NCBI GenBank assembly: GCA_947485745.1
Contig: CANKQY010000023.1
Location: 1-32,299 of the forward strand
Source of the DNA: Bacteroidota bacterium
GTDB lineage: Bacteria; Bacteroidota; Bacteroidia; UKL13-3
DNA: 32,299 nt
Direction: 5' to 3'
In this document: positions 9,401-16,937 of the stretch, one piece after another
Layout of the letters: each line of letters begins with the position of its first letter
How positions within the stretch are numbered: the first letter of the stretch is position 1
Made by a program: the position numbers and the translations under genes
The notes under the pieces: model-generated
Seen by the model: only the letters and a program-made list of their open reading frames with translations
Told to the model about the DNA's origin: nothing
Database searches by the model: none

Positions 9401-9552
9401 GTTAGGGTTTGGGTTGTGTCATCCAGACTCACTTCTATATTGTAATCCACTTTTTGCTGCCACTTTGCCTGACTCTGTGATTTTGGCAAAGTTTGTGAGA
9501 ACAAATCAGCCGAAAGCAGCGTTGTAAGAATGAATACGAAAATTTTTGTCAT
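6412..9552 (-). CDS. M1 family zinc metallopeptidase with long C-terminal barrel-like region
   Basis: Secreted or outer-membrane aminopeptidase-like protein of 1046 residues with an N-terminal signal peptide (MTKIFVFILTTLLSADLFSQ). The zinc site is complete: HEVGH with His355, Glu356 and His359, then Glu378 in WMDESF, the HEXXH-x18-E spacing of clan MA, gluzincin type. GGGMEY (334-339) replaces the GAMEN exopeptidase motif. Residues 1-600 cover the N-terminal beta domain and the catalytic domain; residues about 620-1046 are rich in alternating aromatic and polar strands and end in FSRTSFVFNLNKINPIS, resembling an outer-membrane beta-barrel. M1 proteins of this size are common in Bacteroidota. 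It is the first minus-strand gene of a possible unit with the protease, ALDH and DUF3108 genes. Exopeptidase activity is not certain because of the altered GAMEN motif. Confidence 0.9.
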   Translation of the reverse strand: MTKIFVFILTTLLSADLFSQTLPKSQSQAKWQQKVDYNIEVSLDDTTQTLTGFEKITYYNQSPNEITEIYIHLWPNAYKYRTTAYAKQELENGKTNFHFTDPQNRGWIDSLDFKVNGEKTSWNLTTDIDIAIIKLTKPLQSGQSIEITTPFVVKIPNVFSRMGFEDGVYCITQWYPKPAVYDVNGWNPMPYLNQGEFYSEFGKFEVSITLPKDYLLAATGQIQDQKEKEWWLARSKNLNAKHFAEGETKTLKFVQDSVHDFAWFCSKEFMSDKSEVTLSDGQKVETWIFAKAKDEKDKPKGIEYVDEAVNYYSEKVGNYPYSIVQVVITPLKAGGGMEYPTITNCASIDKTTIIHEVGHNWFYGILGSNERDYPWMDESFNTYYENRNSKENKKQIEPGQTLNISQILGQIDQSTFLYKYTGRKNMDQAGNLHSAEYTDNNYGAIIYAKNPLAFAYLQGYLGTEKFDAMMHAYYEKWKFKHPLPNDFKSHAEDFTNDTLSWFFEGVLGSTKKLDYKIVSAKKGQLKIKNNGSLVAPFPITQILDDSTKNNLWVKGFNGNKTIDTNSLNFPASKESANLIYRIDADKQTTDLYRQNNTQVVKGNCKTCAGIKLQPIANLENDNAKQIFWSPIYAYNVYNKSMLGLAFYNSLFPQKKNEYVFMPVYSFNTNDVNGYANYWHNFYKEGKIRNIQLGFKSARFASKGVFYNSSDEKFIALLDTAQKYNGIRSYYGGITYEKFAPFMSIHLKPKKIRSSIEQQIELRYIMVNEQAQDRGYLYQFGSDHYGTGEVKYTYINPHALYPIAAKAFIQSGLHNITFNKIGFEWNQGIKYKDGKKAAEIRIFSGGFLFDKIDAAGSKDDYYSSRTFYQAGAKNGSNDFTYDEAMIGREKSLQNIANPANAGNASSENLYGRQILASDAGFRNFASVGSSRSFLSALNLTIPAPIPVPIGIYADFSYWQSPGTYTLVNGVAGFTYIYSGAQMNLTYNGGIYVRVIKNVLSIYVPLVSSKDVKSTWDTNGYNSFFSRTSFVFNLNKINPISLIRDLKL

Positions 9553-9636
9553 TTTTGAAATTTATGTTTTTAACGAATGTTCAAAGATTTCGAAAAAAAA
9601 CGAGCTTTTTAGCTTTTAGGTATGACAAGTAAAAAT

Positions 9637-9644
9637 TAAATTTG
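9637..9644 (+). promoter_or_regulatory. Candidate Bacteroidota -7 box for the TPR gene
   Basis: TAAATTTG matches the TAnnTTTG consensus and lies 19 bp before the ATG at 9664, in the spacer between the divergent M1 peptidase and TPR genes. No convincing -33 TTTG is visible, so this is tentative. Confidence 0.4.
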
Positions 9645-9663
9645 ATTTATAAAACACCTGCGT

Positions 9664-11070
9664 ATGGATGGTAATGATTTTTTGGGGGAAGAAGTAAGCA
9701 GCAATGTGCAGCGGTATGAGAAAATGATTAGGAATAAAACCAAAGATTATTTTGATGCCGATGCCATTGAAGGAATTATTGAATATTACGTTCAAACTGA
9801 AAAGTTAAAGAAGGCAATTGAGGCGGTAGATTTTGGCAAGGACATGTATCCAATGAATATTGGATTTTGGATTAAATTGGCAGAAATATTTGTATTATCT
9901 GAAAAATACGACGAGGCGCAAGCGGAATTGGATCGAGCCGAATTATATGAACCATTTAATTCTGAGTTGTTTTTTTTAAAGGGTGAAATTTGCGCACATC
10001 AATTGAATTTAGAGGATGCAACCGAGTATTTTGAAAAGGCTTTAATGCATACTGATGAGCGTTTAGACATGCTTTTTGAAATAGCCTATGTATATGATGA
10101 TTGTGATGAATTTGAAACTGCGGCAAAATACTTTAAGCTTATTGTTGAAGATGAACCTGAATTGGAACAAGCCTATTATGAATTAGCCCATTGCTATGAT
10201 TTATTGAGTAATTATACTGAGTCGTTAAAATACTTAAATAAACTCATAGACATGGATCCATATAATATTGGGGCATGGTATAATTTAGGCGTAACTTACA
10301 GTAAAATGAACAACCATGAAAAGGCATTGGAGTCGTTTGATTATTGTTTAGCGATTGATGAAGATTATTCGATTGCTAGGTTTAATAAGGCCAATATTTT
10401 GGTGGAGCTAGATAAGTTTGAGGAGGCAATTGTTGAATATTTGGAGGTGATACGTTTAGAGGGAGGTGATAGTATTTCTTATTGTAACTTAGCCGGATGT
10501 TATGAGCGCCTGGGTAGGGTTTTAGATTCCAGGGCTCAATATAAAAAGGCTGCTCAATTAAATCCAAATTTAGCGGAGGCTTGGTTTGGAATAGGCATTA
10601 CCTATGAAAAAGAGAATGTTCATAAGGAAGCATTGCAACATTTTAAGAGGGCAGTTTTGTTGGAGCCTGATAATGCAGAGTTTTTGTTGGTTTTAGCAGA
10701 ATGTGAGTATAAGCAAGGATTTGTAAAAGAGGCAGAAGATATTTATGCAAAGCTGGTTGAGCTTGACCCAGGAATGATGGAAGCCTATTTAGACTGGAGT
10801 TTAATTAGGTATTCGGAGGGGAAATTAAAGGAGGCAATTGCGTTAATTCTTGAAGGCTTAATTTTTGACAAGGTTTGTCACCAATACCATTATAGGTTAA
10901 CAATTTATTATTACGAATTGGGTGAGGTAAAGGAAGCATTAAAACACTTAGAATTGGCCTTATCACTAAATTTTAACGATCATTTTTTGGTTTTTGATAT
11001 TGCGCCAAACTTAAGAAAGGCAGGCGATATTTTAGCTATAATTGATGCGCATAGAAGCAACCTAAATTGA
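9664..11070 (+). CDS. Tetratricopeptide repeat protein
   Basis: A 468-residue soluble protein without signal peptide or membrane segments, built almost entirely of about ten to eleven TPR units. Typical units are visible: LDRAELYEPFNSELFFLKGEI, YFKLIVEDEPELEQAYYELAHCY, GAWYNLGVTYSKMNNHEKALESF, AEAWFGIGITYEKENVHKEAL (quoted in part), with the W/Y-x2-LG-x3-Y and A-x2-F-x-A-L positions conserved. The consecutive repeats would form a right-handed superhelix for protein binding. The N-terminal 30 residues are acidic and not TPR-like. Proteins of this kind are common cytosolic TPR proteins in Bacteroidota with no assigned partner. It precedes comA by 88 bp, with a separate candidate promoter between them. 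Confidence 0.9.
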   Translation: MDGNDFLGEEVSSNVQRYEKMIRNKTKDYFDADAIEGIIEYYVQTEKLKKAIEAVDFGKDMYPMNIGFWIKLAEIFVLSEKYDEAQAELDRAELYEPFNSELFFLKGEICAHQLNLEDATEYFEKALMHTDERLDMLFEIAYVYDDCDEFETAAKYFKLIVEDEPELEQAYYELAHCYDLLSNYTESLKYLNKLIDMDPYNIGAWYNLGVTYSKMNNHEKALESFDYCLAIDEDYSIARFNKANILVELDKFEEAIVEYLEVIRLEGGDSISYCNLAGCYERLGRVLDSRAQYKKAAQLNPNLAEAWFGIGITYEKENVHKEALQHFKRAVLLEPDNAEFLLVLAECEYKQGFVKEAEDIYAKLVELDPGMMEAYLDWSLIRYSEGKLKEAIALILEGLIFDKVCHQYHYRLTIYYYELGEVKEALKHLELALSLNFNDHFLVFDIAPNLRKAGDILAIIDAHRSNLN

Positions 11071-11105
11071 TTCCACTATTTCTTCCTTTTTACTTTACTA
11101 AAGAA

Positions 11106-11113
11106 TACCTTTG
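11106..11113 (+). promoter_or_regulatory. Candidate -7 box upstream of comA
   Basis: TACCTTTG fits TAnnTTTG exactly, 45 bp before the comA start and after the TPR stop. It would allow comA and the following gene to be transcribed independently. No clear -33 element is present. Confidence 0.42.
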
Positions 11114-11158
11114 CGCTACTAGGGCAATTTGTGCCAATGACTTAATTGAAAGAAAAAC

Positions 11159-11950
11159 ATGAAAAATTTTAAACTAAAACACATTCCTGAACGTCCTGTT
11201 AAACCACGTGAAAGTGGCTTAAACATGGTGATGGATAAAGGGTTAAGTATTCGTGAGGCAGAAGATATGATCTCTGTTAGTGGAGAGTATACAGATATAG
11301 TAAAATTGGGTTTTGGTACTTCTTATGTTACACCTAGGCTTGAAGAGAAAATTAAACTTTACCAAGAAAATGGCATTATAGTTTATTTCGGGGGTACTTT
11401 ATTTGAGGCCTATATTGTAAGAAATCAATTTGAGGATTATATCCGTTTACTAGAAAAATATGGCATGAAGCATGCAGAAATTTCTGATGGTTCAATTGAG
11501 TTGCCGCATTATGTAAAGTTGGAGTATATACAAAAGTTGAGCAAACATGTTACGGTATTGAGTGAGGTTGGTAGTAAAGATGTAGAAAAAATAATTCCAC
11601 CTTACCAGTGGATTGAATTAATGCAGACTGAATTGGAAGCAGGCTCTTGGAAGGTGATTGCGGAGGCACGTGAGGCTGGAAATGTTGGTGTATACAGGAG
11701 TAGCGGAGAAGTTCGTGAGGGCTTAGTTCAGGAAATACTTACAAAAATTCCTGAAGAAAAAATTATTTGGGAGGCGCCACAAAAAGCTCAACAAACTTAT
11801 TTTATTAAGTTGGTAGGTGCAAACGTAAATATGGGAAATATTGCGCCAAATGATATTATTCCGCTGGAGACTTTGCGTTTAGGATTAAGAAGCGATACTT
11901 TTACCTTCTTTTTAGGCAAAGGGGCTAAATATTTAACCAAGAAGAAATAG
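11159..11950 (+). CDS. comA: Phosphosulfolactate synthase (ComA family)
   Basis: 263-residue TIM-barrel enzyme family that adds sulfite to phosphoenolpyruvate to give (2R)-phospho-3-sulfolactate. The sequence shows the family landmarks: RPVKPRESGLNMVMDKGLS at the N-terminus, DIVKLGFGTSYVTP, VYFGGTLFEAYI, HAEISDGSIELP, LSEVGSKD, and EGLVQEILTKIPEEKIIWEAP followed by GANVNMGNI near the C-terminus. In methanogens this step begins coenzyme M synthesis; in Bacteroidota the downstream route is not settled, and a link with sulfolactate, cysteate or sulfonolipid metabolism is only a guess. The gene is followed after 10 bp by the GatB/YqeY gene. Nothing else for organosulfonate metabolism is in the window. 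Confidence 0.9.
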   Translation: MKNFKLKHIPERPVKPRESGLNMVMDKGLSIREAEDMISVSGEYTDIVKLGFGTSYVTPRLEEKIKLYQENGIIVYFGGTLFEAYIVRNQFEDYIRLLEKYGMKHAEISDGSIELPHYVKLEYIQKLSKHVTVLSEVGSKDVEKIIPPYQWIELMQTELEAGSWKVIAEAREAGNVGVYRSSGEVREGLVQEILTKIPEEKIIWEAPQKAQQTYFIKLVGANVNMGNIAPNDIIPLETLRLGLRSDTFTFFLGKGAKYLTKKK

Positions 11951-11960
11951 GTTTATCAAT

Positions 11961-12410
11961 ATGACATTACAGGAACAAATAAATGCAGCTGTAATTGCTG
12001 CAATGAAAGCTAAGGAAGAGGTTAATTTAAGAGCACTTCGAAGCTTAAAATCTGCTTTGTTATTAGCTGCCAGTGAACCAGGTGCTAATGGCGTAGTTAC
12101 AGATGAGGCTGCGTTAAAGATATTTCAAAAGTTGGCCAAGCAGCGTAAAGAATCTTTAGATATTTATTTACAAAACAAGCGTGAAGATTTGGCCAAGGTA
12201 GAGGAGGATGAACTGGCCGTAATTGAGCGTTATTTGCCAAAGCAAATGAGTGAAGAAGAGATACGTGCTATCTTGCAAGGAGTAATAAGTGGCGCAGGAG
12301 CAAGTTCTGCTGCTGATTTTGGCAAAGTGATGCCTCTTGCCATGAAAGCTTTGGCTGGCAGGGCAGATGGCAAAATTATCTCCGCTGTTTTAAAAGAACT
12401 TTTGGGGTAG
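11961..12410 (+). CDS. GatB/YqeY domain protein
   Basis: 149-residue helical cytosolic protein related to the C-terminal tRNA-binding domain of GatB (the Asp/Glu-tRNA amidotransferase subunit). Features: the N-terminal segment AAMKAKEEVNLRALRSLKSAL, LQNKREDLAKVEEDELAVIERYLPKQMSEEEI (about 69-100, quoted in part) and the C-terminal GKVMPLAMKALAGRADGKII, all typical of YqeY. Length is normal for the stand-alone family. The precise role of YqeY proteins is unknown; tRNA binding is inferred from GatB. It lies 10 bp after comA, so it is probably co-transcribed, and is followed by the octamer repeat at 12418. Confidence 0.93.
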   Translation: MTLQEQINAAVIAAMKAKEEVNLRALRSLKSALLLAASEPGANGVVTDEAALKIFQKLAKQRKESLDIYLQNKREDLAKVEEDELAVIERYLPKQMSEEEIRAILQGVISGAGASSAADFGKVMPLAMKALAGRADGKIISAVLKELLG

Positions 12411-12417
12411 TTTTTTT

Positions 12418-12536
12418 GCCACCAAGGCTCCAAGACACTAAGAGTTTTTTTAATATTTAGTAGTAAAAATAAATACACTTAAAAAGTAACGAATTAATTT
12501 AAAAATACTTGGAGCCTTTGTGTCTTCGTGGCAAAA
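12418..12536. repeat. Intergenic inverted repeat with permuted 8-bp units
   Basis: The left end (from 12418) reads gccaccaag, gctccaag, acactaag, then agttttttt. The reverse complement of the right end (12501-12536) reads gccacgaag, acacaaag, gctccaag, then tatttttaa. Both ends carry an 8-bp period ending in AAG, but the second and third octamers are swapped between arms, so the palindrome pairs only in part. It fills almost all of the 154-bp spacer between the YqeY and LOG genes. The general look (accacnaag acacnaag) resembles dispersed repeats known from many bacterial genomes. Confidence 0.75.
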
Positions 12537-12564
12537 TTAGTGCTCATAATTAGAAAAATATCCT

Positions 12565-13281
12565 ATGACAGATCCAATAGAAGAAGAGAGAATAAAAAAG
12601 GCATTTCAAAAGAAAGATTGGCCAGAAATAAAAATGAGCGATAGCTGGGCTACTTTTAAAATCATGGCTGAATTTGTTGAAGGCTTTGAGAAGATGAGCA
12701 AAATTGGCCCATGTGTTTCTATTTTTGGTTCGGCTCGAACCAAAGCCGATCACCCATATTATTTACTAGCTGAAGAAATTGCCCGTAAATTGGTTAAAGC
12801 TGGTTTTGGGGTAATAACTGGTGGTGGTCCGGGTATTATGGAAGCAGGTAATAAGGGTGCATTTGAGGCTGGGGGAAAATCGGTGGGCTTGGGAATTGAG
12901 CTGCCATTTGAGCAATTTTTTAATAGGTATGTGGATCGAGATAAGAATATCAATTTTGATTATTTCTTTGTGCGTAAAGTAATGTTTGTTAAATATGCGC
13001 AAGGTTTTATTGCCATGCCAGGTGGATTTGGAACTTTAGATGAGCTTTTTGAATCGCTTACCTTGATTCAAACACACAAGGTGGCACAATTTCCTGTGGT
13101 GCTTGTTGGAAGCGAGTTTTGGAGTGGTTTAATTGATTGGATCAAACAGGTAATGTGCGAGCAGGAGAAGAATGTGAGTCCGGATGATATGTTTTTATTT
13201 AAGGTGGTAGATTCGGCAGATGATGCAGTAAATTATATTCTGGATTATTATGCTGATATGAGTATAAGGCCTAATTTTTAA
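12565..13281 (+). CDS. LOG family protein (TIGR00730-type nucleotide hydrolase)
   Basis: 238-residue cytosolic Rossmann-like protein of the Lonely Guy family; characterised members release the base from nucleoside 5'-monophosphates (cytokinin riboside phosphate or AMP). The two diagnostic motifs are intact: GGGPGIMEAGNKGAF (87-100 region) and PGGFGTLDE (152-160), which form the phosphoribohydrolase site. An N-terminal extension of about 45 residues (EEERIKKAFQKKDWPEIKMSDSW...) is common in Bacteroidota members. In bacteria outside plant associations the physiological substrate is uncertain; older annotations as lysine decarboxylase are wrong for this family. It sits alone between the octamer repeat and the next operon. 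Confidence 0.93.
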   Translation: MTDPIEEERIKKAFQKKDWPEIKMSDSWATFKIMAEFVEGFEKMSKIGPCVSIFGSARTKADHPYYLLAEEIARKLVKAGFGVITGGGPGIMEAGNKGAFEAGGKSVGLGIELPFEQFFNRYVDRDKNINFDYFFVRKVMFVKYAQGFIAMPGGFGTLDELFESLTLIQTHKVAQFPVVLVGSEFWSGLIDWIKQVMCEQEKNVSPDDMFLFKVVDSADDAVNYILDYYADMSIRPNF

Positions 13282-13426
13282 TAGCCAATAAAAATGGCCC
13301 CTCAGAGTAAGGAGTAAAAAGAAATTCTGAATTCAACATTCTGAATTACTTATTTCAGTACAACAGGATTTTTAAATATTTATCGTCTAATTTGCAGTTA
13401 GGTATTTTATATCTTGCCGCTTAATA

Positions 13427-14119
13427 ATGAAGGTTAAATTTTTGTTTATTTTATTGTTGTTATTCTCTTTCAGGTTACAAGCCCAGAACAAGGTTTTGCC
13501 TGTATTGTTAAGTCCTGTTTTTGGCGAACAAAAGCTATATTTAGGAACGGATTGGTATCACATAGCACTTGCGGATAGCATACAAATTCAAGTGCTTAAA
13601 TTTTATGTTTCTAAATTACGTTTGTTAGAAAAAAGTAAAGTTGTTTGGCAGGAAGAAAATAGCTTTCATTTAGTTGATTTAGAAAATCCCACATCACTGA
13701 AATGGAATTTATTAATACCTCCAACCATCACTTTTTCGCAAATCTCTTTTGATTTAGGAATTGATAGCATTACCAATGTTTCTGGAGCTTTGGGAGGTGA
13801 TTTAGATCCTACAAAAGGTATGTATTGGACTTGGCAGAGTGGGTATATCAACTTTAAATTAGAGGGTTTTGCGCCTTCTTCTTCAGCAAATAAAAATGAA
13901 TTTCAATTCCATTTAGGGGGTTACCAATACCCGTTCTTGGCTTGTAAAACAATTATTTTGGATCAAATCAATGAGGCTGGTTTTGTAATTGAAATCGATT
14001 TAAAAAAGGTTTTGGTTCAAGCCGATTTAAATAAAGTAAACCATATCATGTCGCCTTCAATTGAAGCGGTTAAATGGTCGCATTGGGTTCAAAAATCTTT
14101 TAGCATATCCCCTGAATGA
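13427..14119 (+). CDS. MbnP-like copper-associated exported protein
   Basis: 230-residue protein with a signal peptide (MKVKFLFILLLLFSFRLQAQ). It resembles the MbnP family: the core FDLGIDSITNVSGALGGDLDP followed by GMYWTWQSGYINFKLEG (about 131-147) is the family signature, with Trp134 and Trp136 in the MYWTWQSGY motif, and a C-terminal HLGGYQYPF segment. In methanotrophs MbnP is the substrate of the di-heme enzyme MbnH, which converts a tryptophan to kynurenine so that the protein binds copper; whether Trp134 or Trp136 plays that part here is inference. It is the first gene of an eight-gene plus-strand operon; its stop overlaps the start of the MbnH-like gene by four bases. The upstream spacer (13282-13426) has TAATTTG at 13389-13395, one base short of the promoter consensus, and two copies of attctgaatt. 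Confidence 0.85.
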   Translation: MKVKFLFILLLLFSFRLQAQNKVLPVLLSPVFGEQKLYLGTDWYHIALADSIQIQVLKFYVSKLRLLEKSKVVWQEENSFHLVDLENPTSLKWNLLIPPTITFSQISFDLGIDSITNVSGALGGDLDPTKGMYWTWQSGYINFKLEGFAPSSSANKNEFQFHLGGYQYPFLACKTIILDQINEAGFVIEIDLKKVLVQADLNKVNHIMSPSIEAVKWSHWVQKSFSISPE

Positions 14120-15153
14120 AGAAAAGATTTTTTTTAATTTTATTAGTATTCATTACCATTTTTGCATTTAGGTTTAGGTCTGAACCAATTTTTGTTGCGC
14201 CGAAAAATTGGCCTAAAACGAGCTATGATTTTAAAAAGAATCCTTTGACTCCAAACAAAATATTATTGGGAAGAGCCCTTTTTTATGATCCAATTTTATC
14301 TAAGAATAATACTATTTCCTGTTCAAGTTGTCATTCTCAATATACAGCTTTTACGCATGTAGATCACTCCTTAAGTCATGGCATTGATGACAGAATTGGC
14401 AACCGTAATTCCCCAGCTTTAACGAACCTGGCTTGGCATACAAATTTTATGTGGGATGGAGCCGTCAATCATCTAGATATGCAAGCTTTAGCGCCTATCA
14501 ATCATCCAAGTGAAATGGGAGAAAACATAAAAAATGTAGTAGCTAAATTGCAACATTCACACTTGTATCCTGATTTGTTTTATCAAGCTTTTAATGATAG
14601 TATTATCAATGGTGAAAGACTATTGAAATCTATTTCGCAATTCATGTTAACACTTGTTAGTTCAAACTCAAAATACGATTCTGTGGTGCGTGGTGAAGGG
14701 ATGTTTACAAGTCAAGAGGAGAGGGGTTATCTGTTGTTTAAAAAGAATTGTAATACTTGCCATACGGAACCATTGTTTACCAATTTGCAATTTGAAAATA
14801 ATGGTCTAAGCGTTGACCCATTTCTAAAGGATTATGGGCGTTTTAGGGTCAGCCAGAACCCACAAGATTCTTTTAAGTTTAAAGTGCCAACGTTGCGTAA
14901 TATTGAGTTTTCATATCCTTATATGCACGATGGTAGATTCAAGAAAATTTCTGAGGTATTGAATCACTATGTGTCACAAAAGAGTAAAGTTAGCAATTTA
15001 GCAAAAGAATTATCTGAACCATTTGTATTATCGCCCAACGAAAAAGTTGATTTAACGGCGTTCTTACTCGCCTTAACCGACAAGCATTTTCTATTCAATC
15101 CTTCCTATTCTTACCCTCGAGAAGTGTTTTTTGGAAGAGCGAATGGAAAGTGA
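14116..15153 (+). CDS. Di-heme cytochrome c peroxidase-like protein (MbnH/MauG type)
   Basis: 345-residue periplasmic di-heme protein. An N-terminal hydrophobic segment (MKKRFFLILLVFITIFAF) exports or anchors it. The two heme c sites are CSSCH (69-73) and CNTCH (212-216), with the bacterial CCP/MauG hallmarks LGRALFYDPILSKNNTISC, RNSPALTNLAWHTNFMWDG, NHPSEMG, VPTLRN and PYMHDGRF (about 268-275). Members either reduce hydrogen peroxide or, as in MauG and MbnH, use a bis-Fe(IV) state to oxidise residues of a partner protein. The four-base overlap with the MbnP-like gene makes the MbnH role the best reading. The distal ligand residue that would separate true peroxidases from modifying enzymes cannot be fixed without an alignment. 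Confidence 0.9.
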   Translation: MKKRFFLILLVFITIFAFRFRSEPIFVAPKNWPKTSYDFKKNPLTPNKILLGRALFYDPILSKNNTISCSSCHSQYTAFTHVDHSLSHGIDDRIGNRNSPALTNLAWHTNFMWDGAVNHLDMQALAPINHPSEMGENIKNVVAKLQHSHLYPDLFYQAFNDSIINGERLLKSISQFMLTLVSSNSKYDSVVRGEGMFTSQEERGYLLFKKNCNTCHTEPLFTNLQFENNGLSVDPFLKDYGRFRVSQNPQDSFKFKVPTLRNIEFSYPYMHDGRFKKISEVLNHYVSQKSKVSNLAKELSEPFVLSPNEKVDLTAFLLALTDKHFLFNPSYSYPREVFFGRANGK

Positions 15154-15188
15154 AATTAAATCGTCTAAAAAATGAAATCAGAAATAAA

Positions 15189-16892
15189 ATGAATACAAAG
15201 AAAAATACTTTAATCGCTTGTTTAATGATGATGTTTGGTTTTATAACCAAGGCACAATATAACAATATGGCCATTCCGGATACCTTGTCTGGTACAACCT
15301 TTAATTTAAATATTAAAGATACCTTTTCACAAATAGTGGCATCGGGTAACCAAACCATAACAGCTGGTATTAATGCCAAATTTTGGGGTCCAACTTTGTT
15401 CATTAATAAGGGAGATACCGTGAGAATGAATGTAAAGAACGGTTTAAATGATTCTACTACTCTGCATTGGCACGGCATGCATTTACCAGCTGTGATGGAT
15501 GGTGGTCCGCACCAGGTAATTCCTCCAGGCACCTTATGGCAGCCATATTGGAAGGTTCAAAATGATGCAGCAACTTATTGGTACCATCCGCATTTACATG
15601 AAATGACAATGGAACAAATAACCAAAGGTATTGGTGGATTAATTATAGTGAGAGATGAAGTAGAGTCTGCACTTCCATTACCAAGAACCTATGGTGTTGA
15701 TGACATTCCATTGGTGCTGACTGATAGAGATTTTAGTGCCTCAAATCAATTTGGGTTGGTGCCATACGGCGATAGTATGTTAACCAACGGAACTTTGAGA
15801 GCTCAATACAATGTGCCTGCACAAGTAGTGCGTTTTAGGGTATTAAACGGAGCCATTGAGCGTTCTTATAATCTAGGCTTTAGCGATAATAGAACTTTTT
15901 ATATCATTACCTCTGATGGTGGTTTACTTGATGCACCTGTAGCTGTTACTAGCTATATTTTACATGCTGGAGAAAGAGTAGAGATTCTAGTTAATTGTTC
16001 TGCTGATTCAGGAAAATCTATTGATTTGAAGGCATATAATTCAAAATTGATACAAAATGTTGCTGGTGGAGATTTATTTCCTAATGGACCTTTTGCTAAT
16101 TTCTTAGCCAGAAAAGACTTTAATATTTTACACATAAATGTTGTTGCACAAACTGCTAAACCCATTACAACTATTCCAACTGTTTTAAGAACCATTACAC
16201 GTTTGTTGGCAGCAAATGCCAATACAACGAGGTACCTAACCATTACCGATACCATTATTGTAGGCGTGCAAGGGGTTGCATTTGTTATTAACCACAAGTT
16301 GTTCGATATTAATTACGATAATTATGATGTGCCATTGAACAATACAGAAATATGGGAGATTAAAAGCACATCAAATTTTGGACATCCATTTCACATTCAT
16401 GATGTAGAGTTCAATGTTTTATCTGTAAATGGTACCGCGCCTGCTGCCGCTCAAGCTGGCTGGAAAGATGTGGTATTTATTCCTGCGCGACAAACAGTTA
16501 GGTTCATAGCTAAGTTTGATGATTTTGCAGATCCTTTACATCCCTTTATGTATCATTGCCATATTTCTTTGCATGAAGATGAAGGCATGATGGGGCAATT
16601 TATCGTTACTAGTGCAACTTCTGGCTTAAGTGCACTAAGCAAAGATCAAGGTAGCTTTACCTTATACCCTAATCCAAGTAATGATAAGGTATATTTTAAT
16701 TTTGCCGATCCAAATGCAAAGGTATATTATATCACTATTCTCAATTTAATGGGTAAAGCAATTCGTATGTTACCGCAACCAGAATGGCAAAACGGAATCG
16801 ATGTATCGTCACTTGCCAATGGTGTTTATTTTATGCAAGTAACAGATGAAAAAACAAAAACTGTTATTACAAAAAAGTTTGTTAAAGAATAG
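15189..16892 (+). CDS. Laccase-type multicopper oxidase with T9SS sorting tail
   Basis: 567-residue secreted oxidase. All copper-ligand motifs are intact: HWHGMH (93-98), YHPHLH (132-137), HPFHIH (399-404) and HCHISLHEDEGMM (456-468), where Cys457, His462 and Met467 complete the type 1 site. Three cupredoxin domains are followed by a type A sorting tail beginning at FTLYPNPSND (about 490-499) and ending in TKKFVKE. Start: a GTG at 15150 in the same frame would add 13 charged residues; the ATG at 15189 starts a proper signal peptide (MNTKKNTLIACLMMMFGFITKAQ) and is preferred. Family members oxidise phenols, Cu(I), Mn(II) or Fe(II) with reduction of oxygen to water. No methionine-rich Cu(I) segment of the CueO type is obvious. 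The gene follows the MbnH-like gene by 35 bp, which favours a copper or extracellular oxidation role. Confidence 0.93.
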   Translation: MNTKKNTLIACLMMMFGFITKAQYNNMAIPDTLSGTTFNLNIKDTFSQIVASGNQTITAGINAKFWGPTLFINKGDTVRMNVKNGLNDSTTLHWHGMHLPAVMDGGPHQVIPPGTLWQPYWKVQNDAATYWYHPHLHEMTMEQITKGIGGLIIVRDEVESALPLPRTYGVDDIPLVLTDRDFSASNQFGLVPYGDSMLTNGTLRAQYNVPAQVVRFRVLNGAIERSYNLGFSDNRTFYIITSDGGLLDAPVAVTSYILHAGERVEILVNCSADSGKSIDLKAYNSKLIQNVAGGDLFPNGPFANFLARKDFNILHINVVAQTAKPITTIPTVLRTITRLLAANANTTRYLTITDTIIVGVQGVAFVINHKLFDINYDNYDVPLNNTEIWEIKSTSNFGHPFHIHDVEFNVLSVNGTAPAAAQAGWKDVVFIPARQTVRFIAKFDDFADPLHPFMYHCHISLHEDEGMMGQFIVTSATSGLSALSKDQGSFTLYPNPSNDKVYFNFADPNAKVYYITILNLMGKAIRMLPQPEWQNGIDVSSLANGVYFMQVTDEKTKTVITKKFVKE

Positions 16893-16937
16893 TATTTGTT
16901 TAAAGAGTTAAATTATAATAACATAATTATTAATCAT

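Noticed and set aside
13427-15153. Methanobactin biosynthesis cluster
   Set aside because: MbnP- and MbnH-like genes are present, but there is no MbnB, MbnC or precursor peptide; such pairs occur widely without methanobactin.
15095-16297. Minus-strand open frames of 114-145 residues across the multicopper oxidase gene
   Set aside because: They oppose a gene with complete copper-binding motifs and have no recognisable features.
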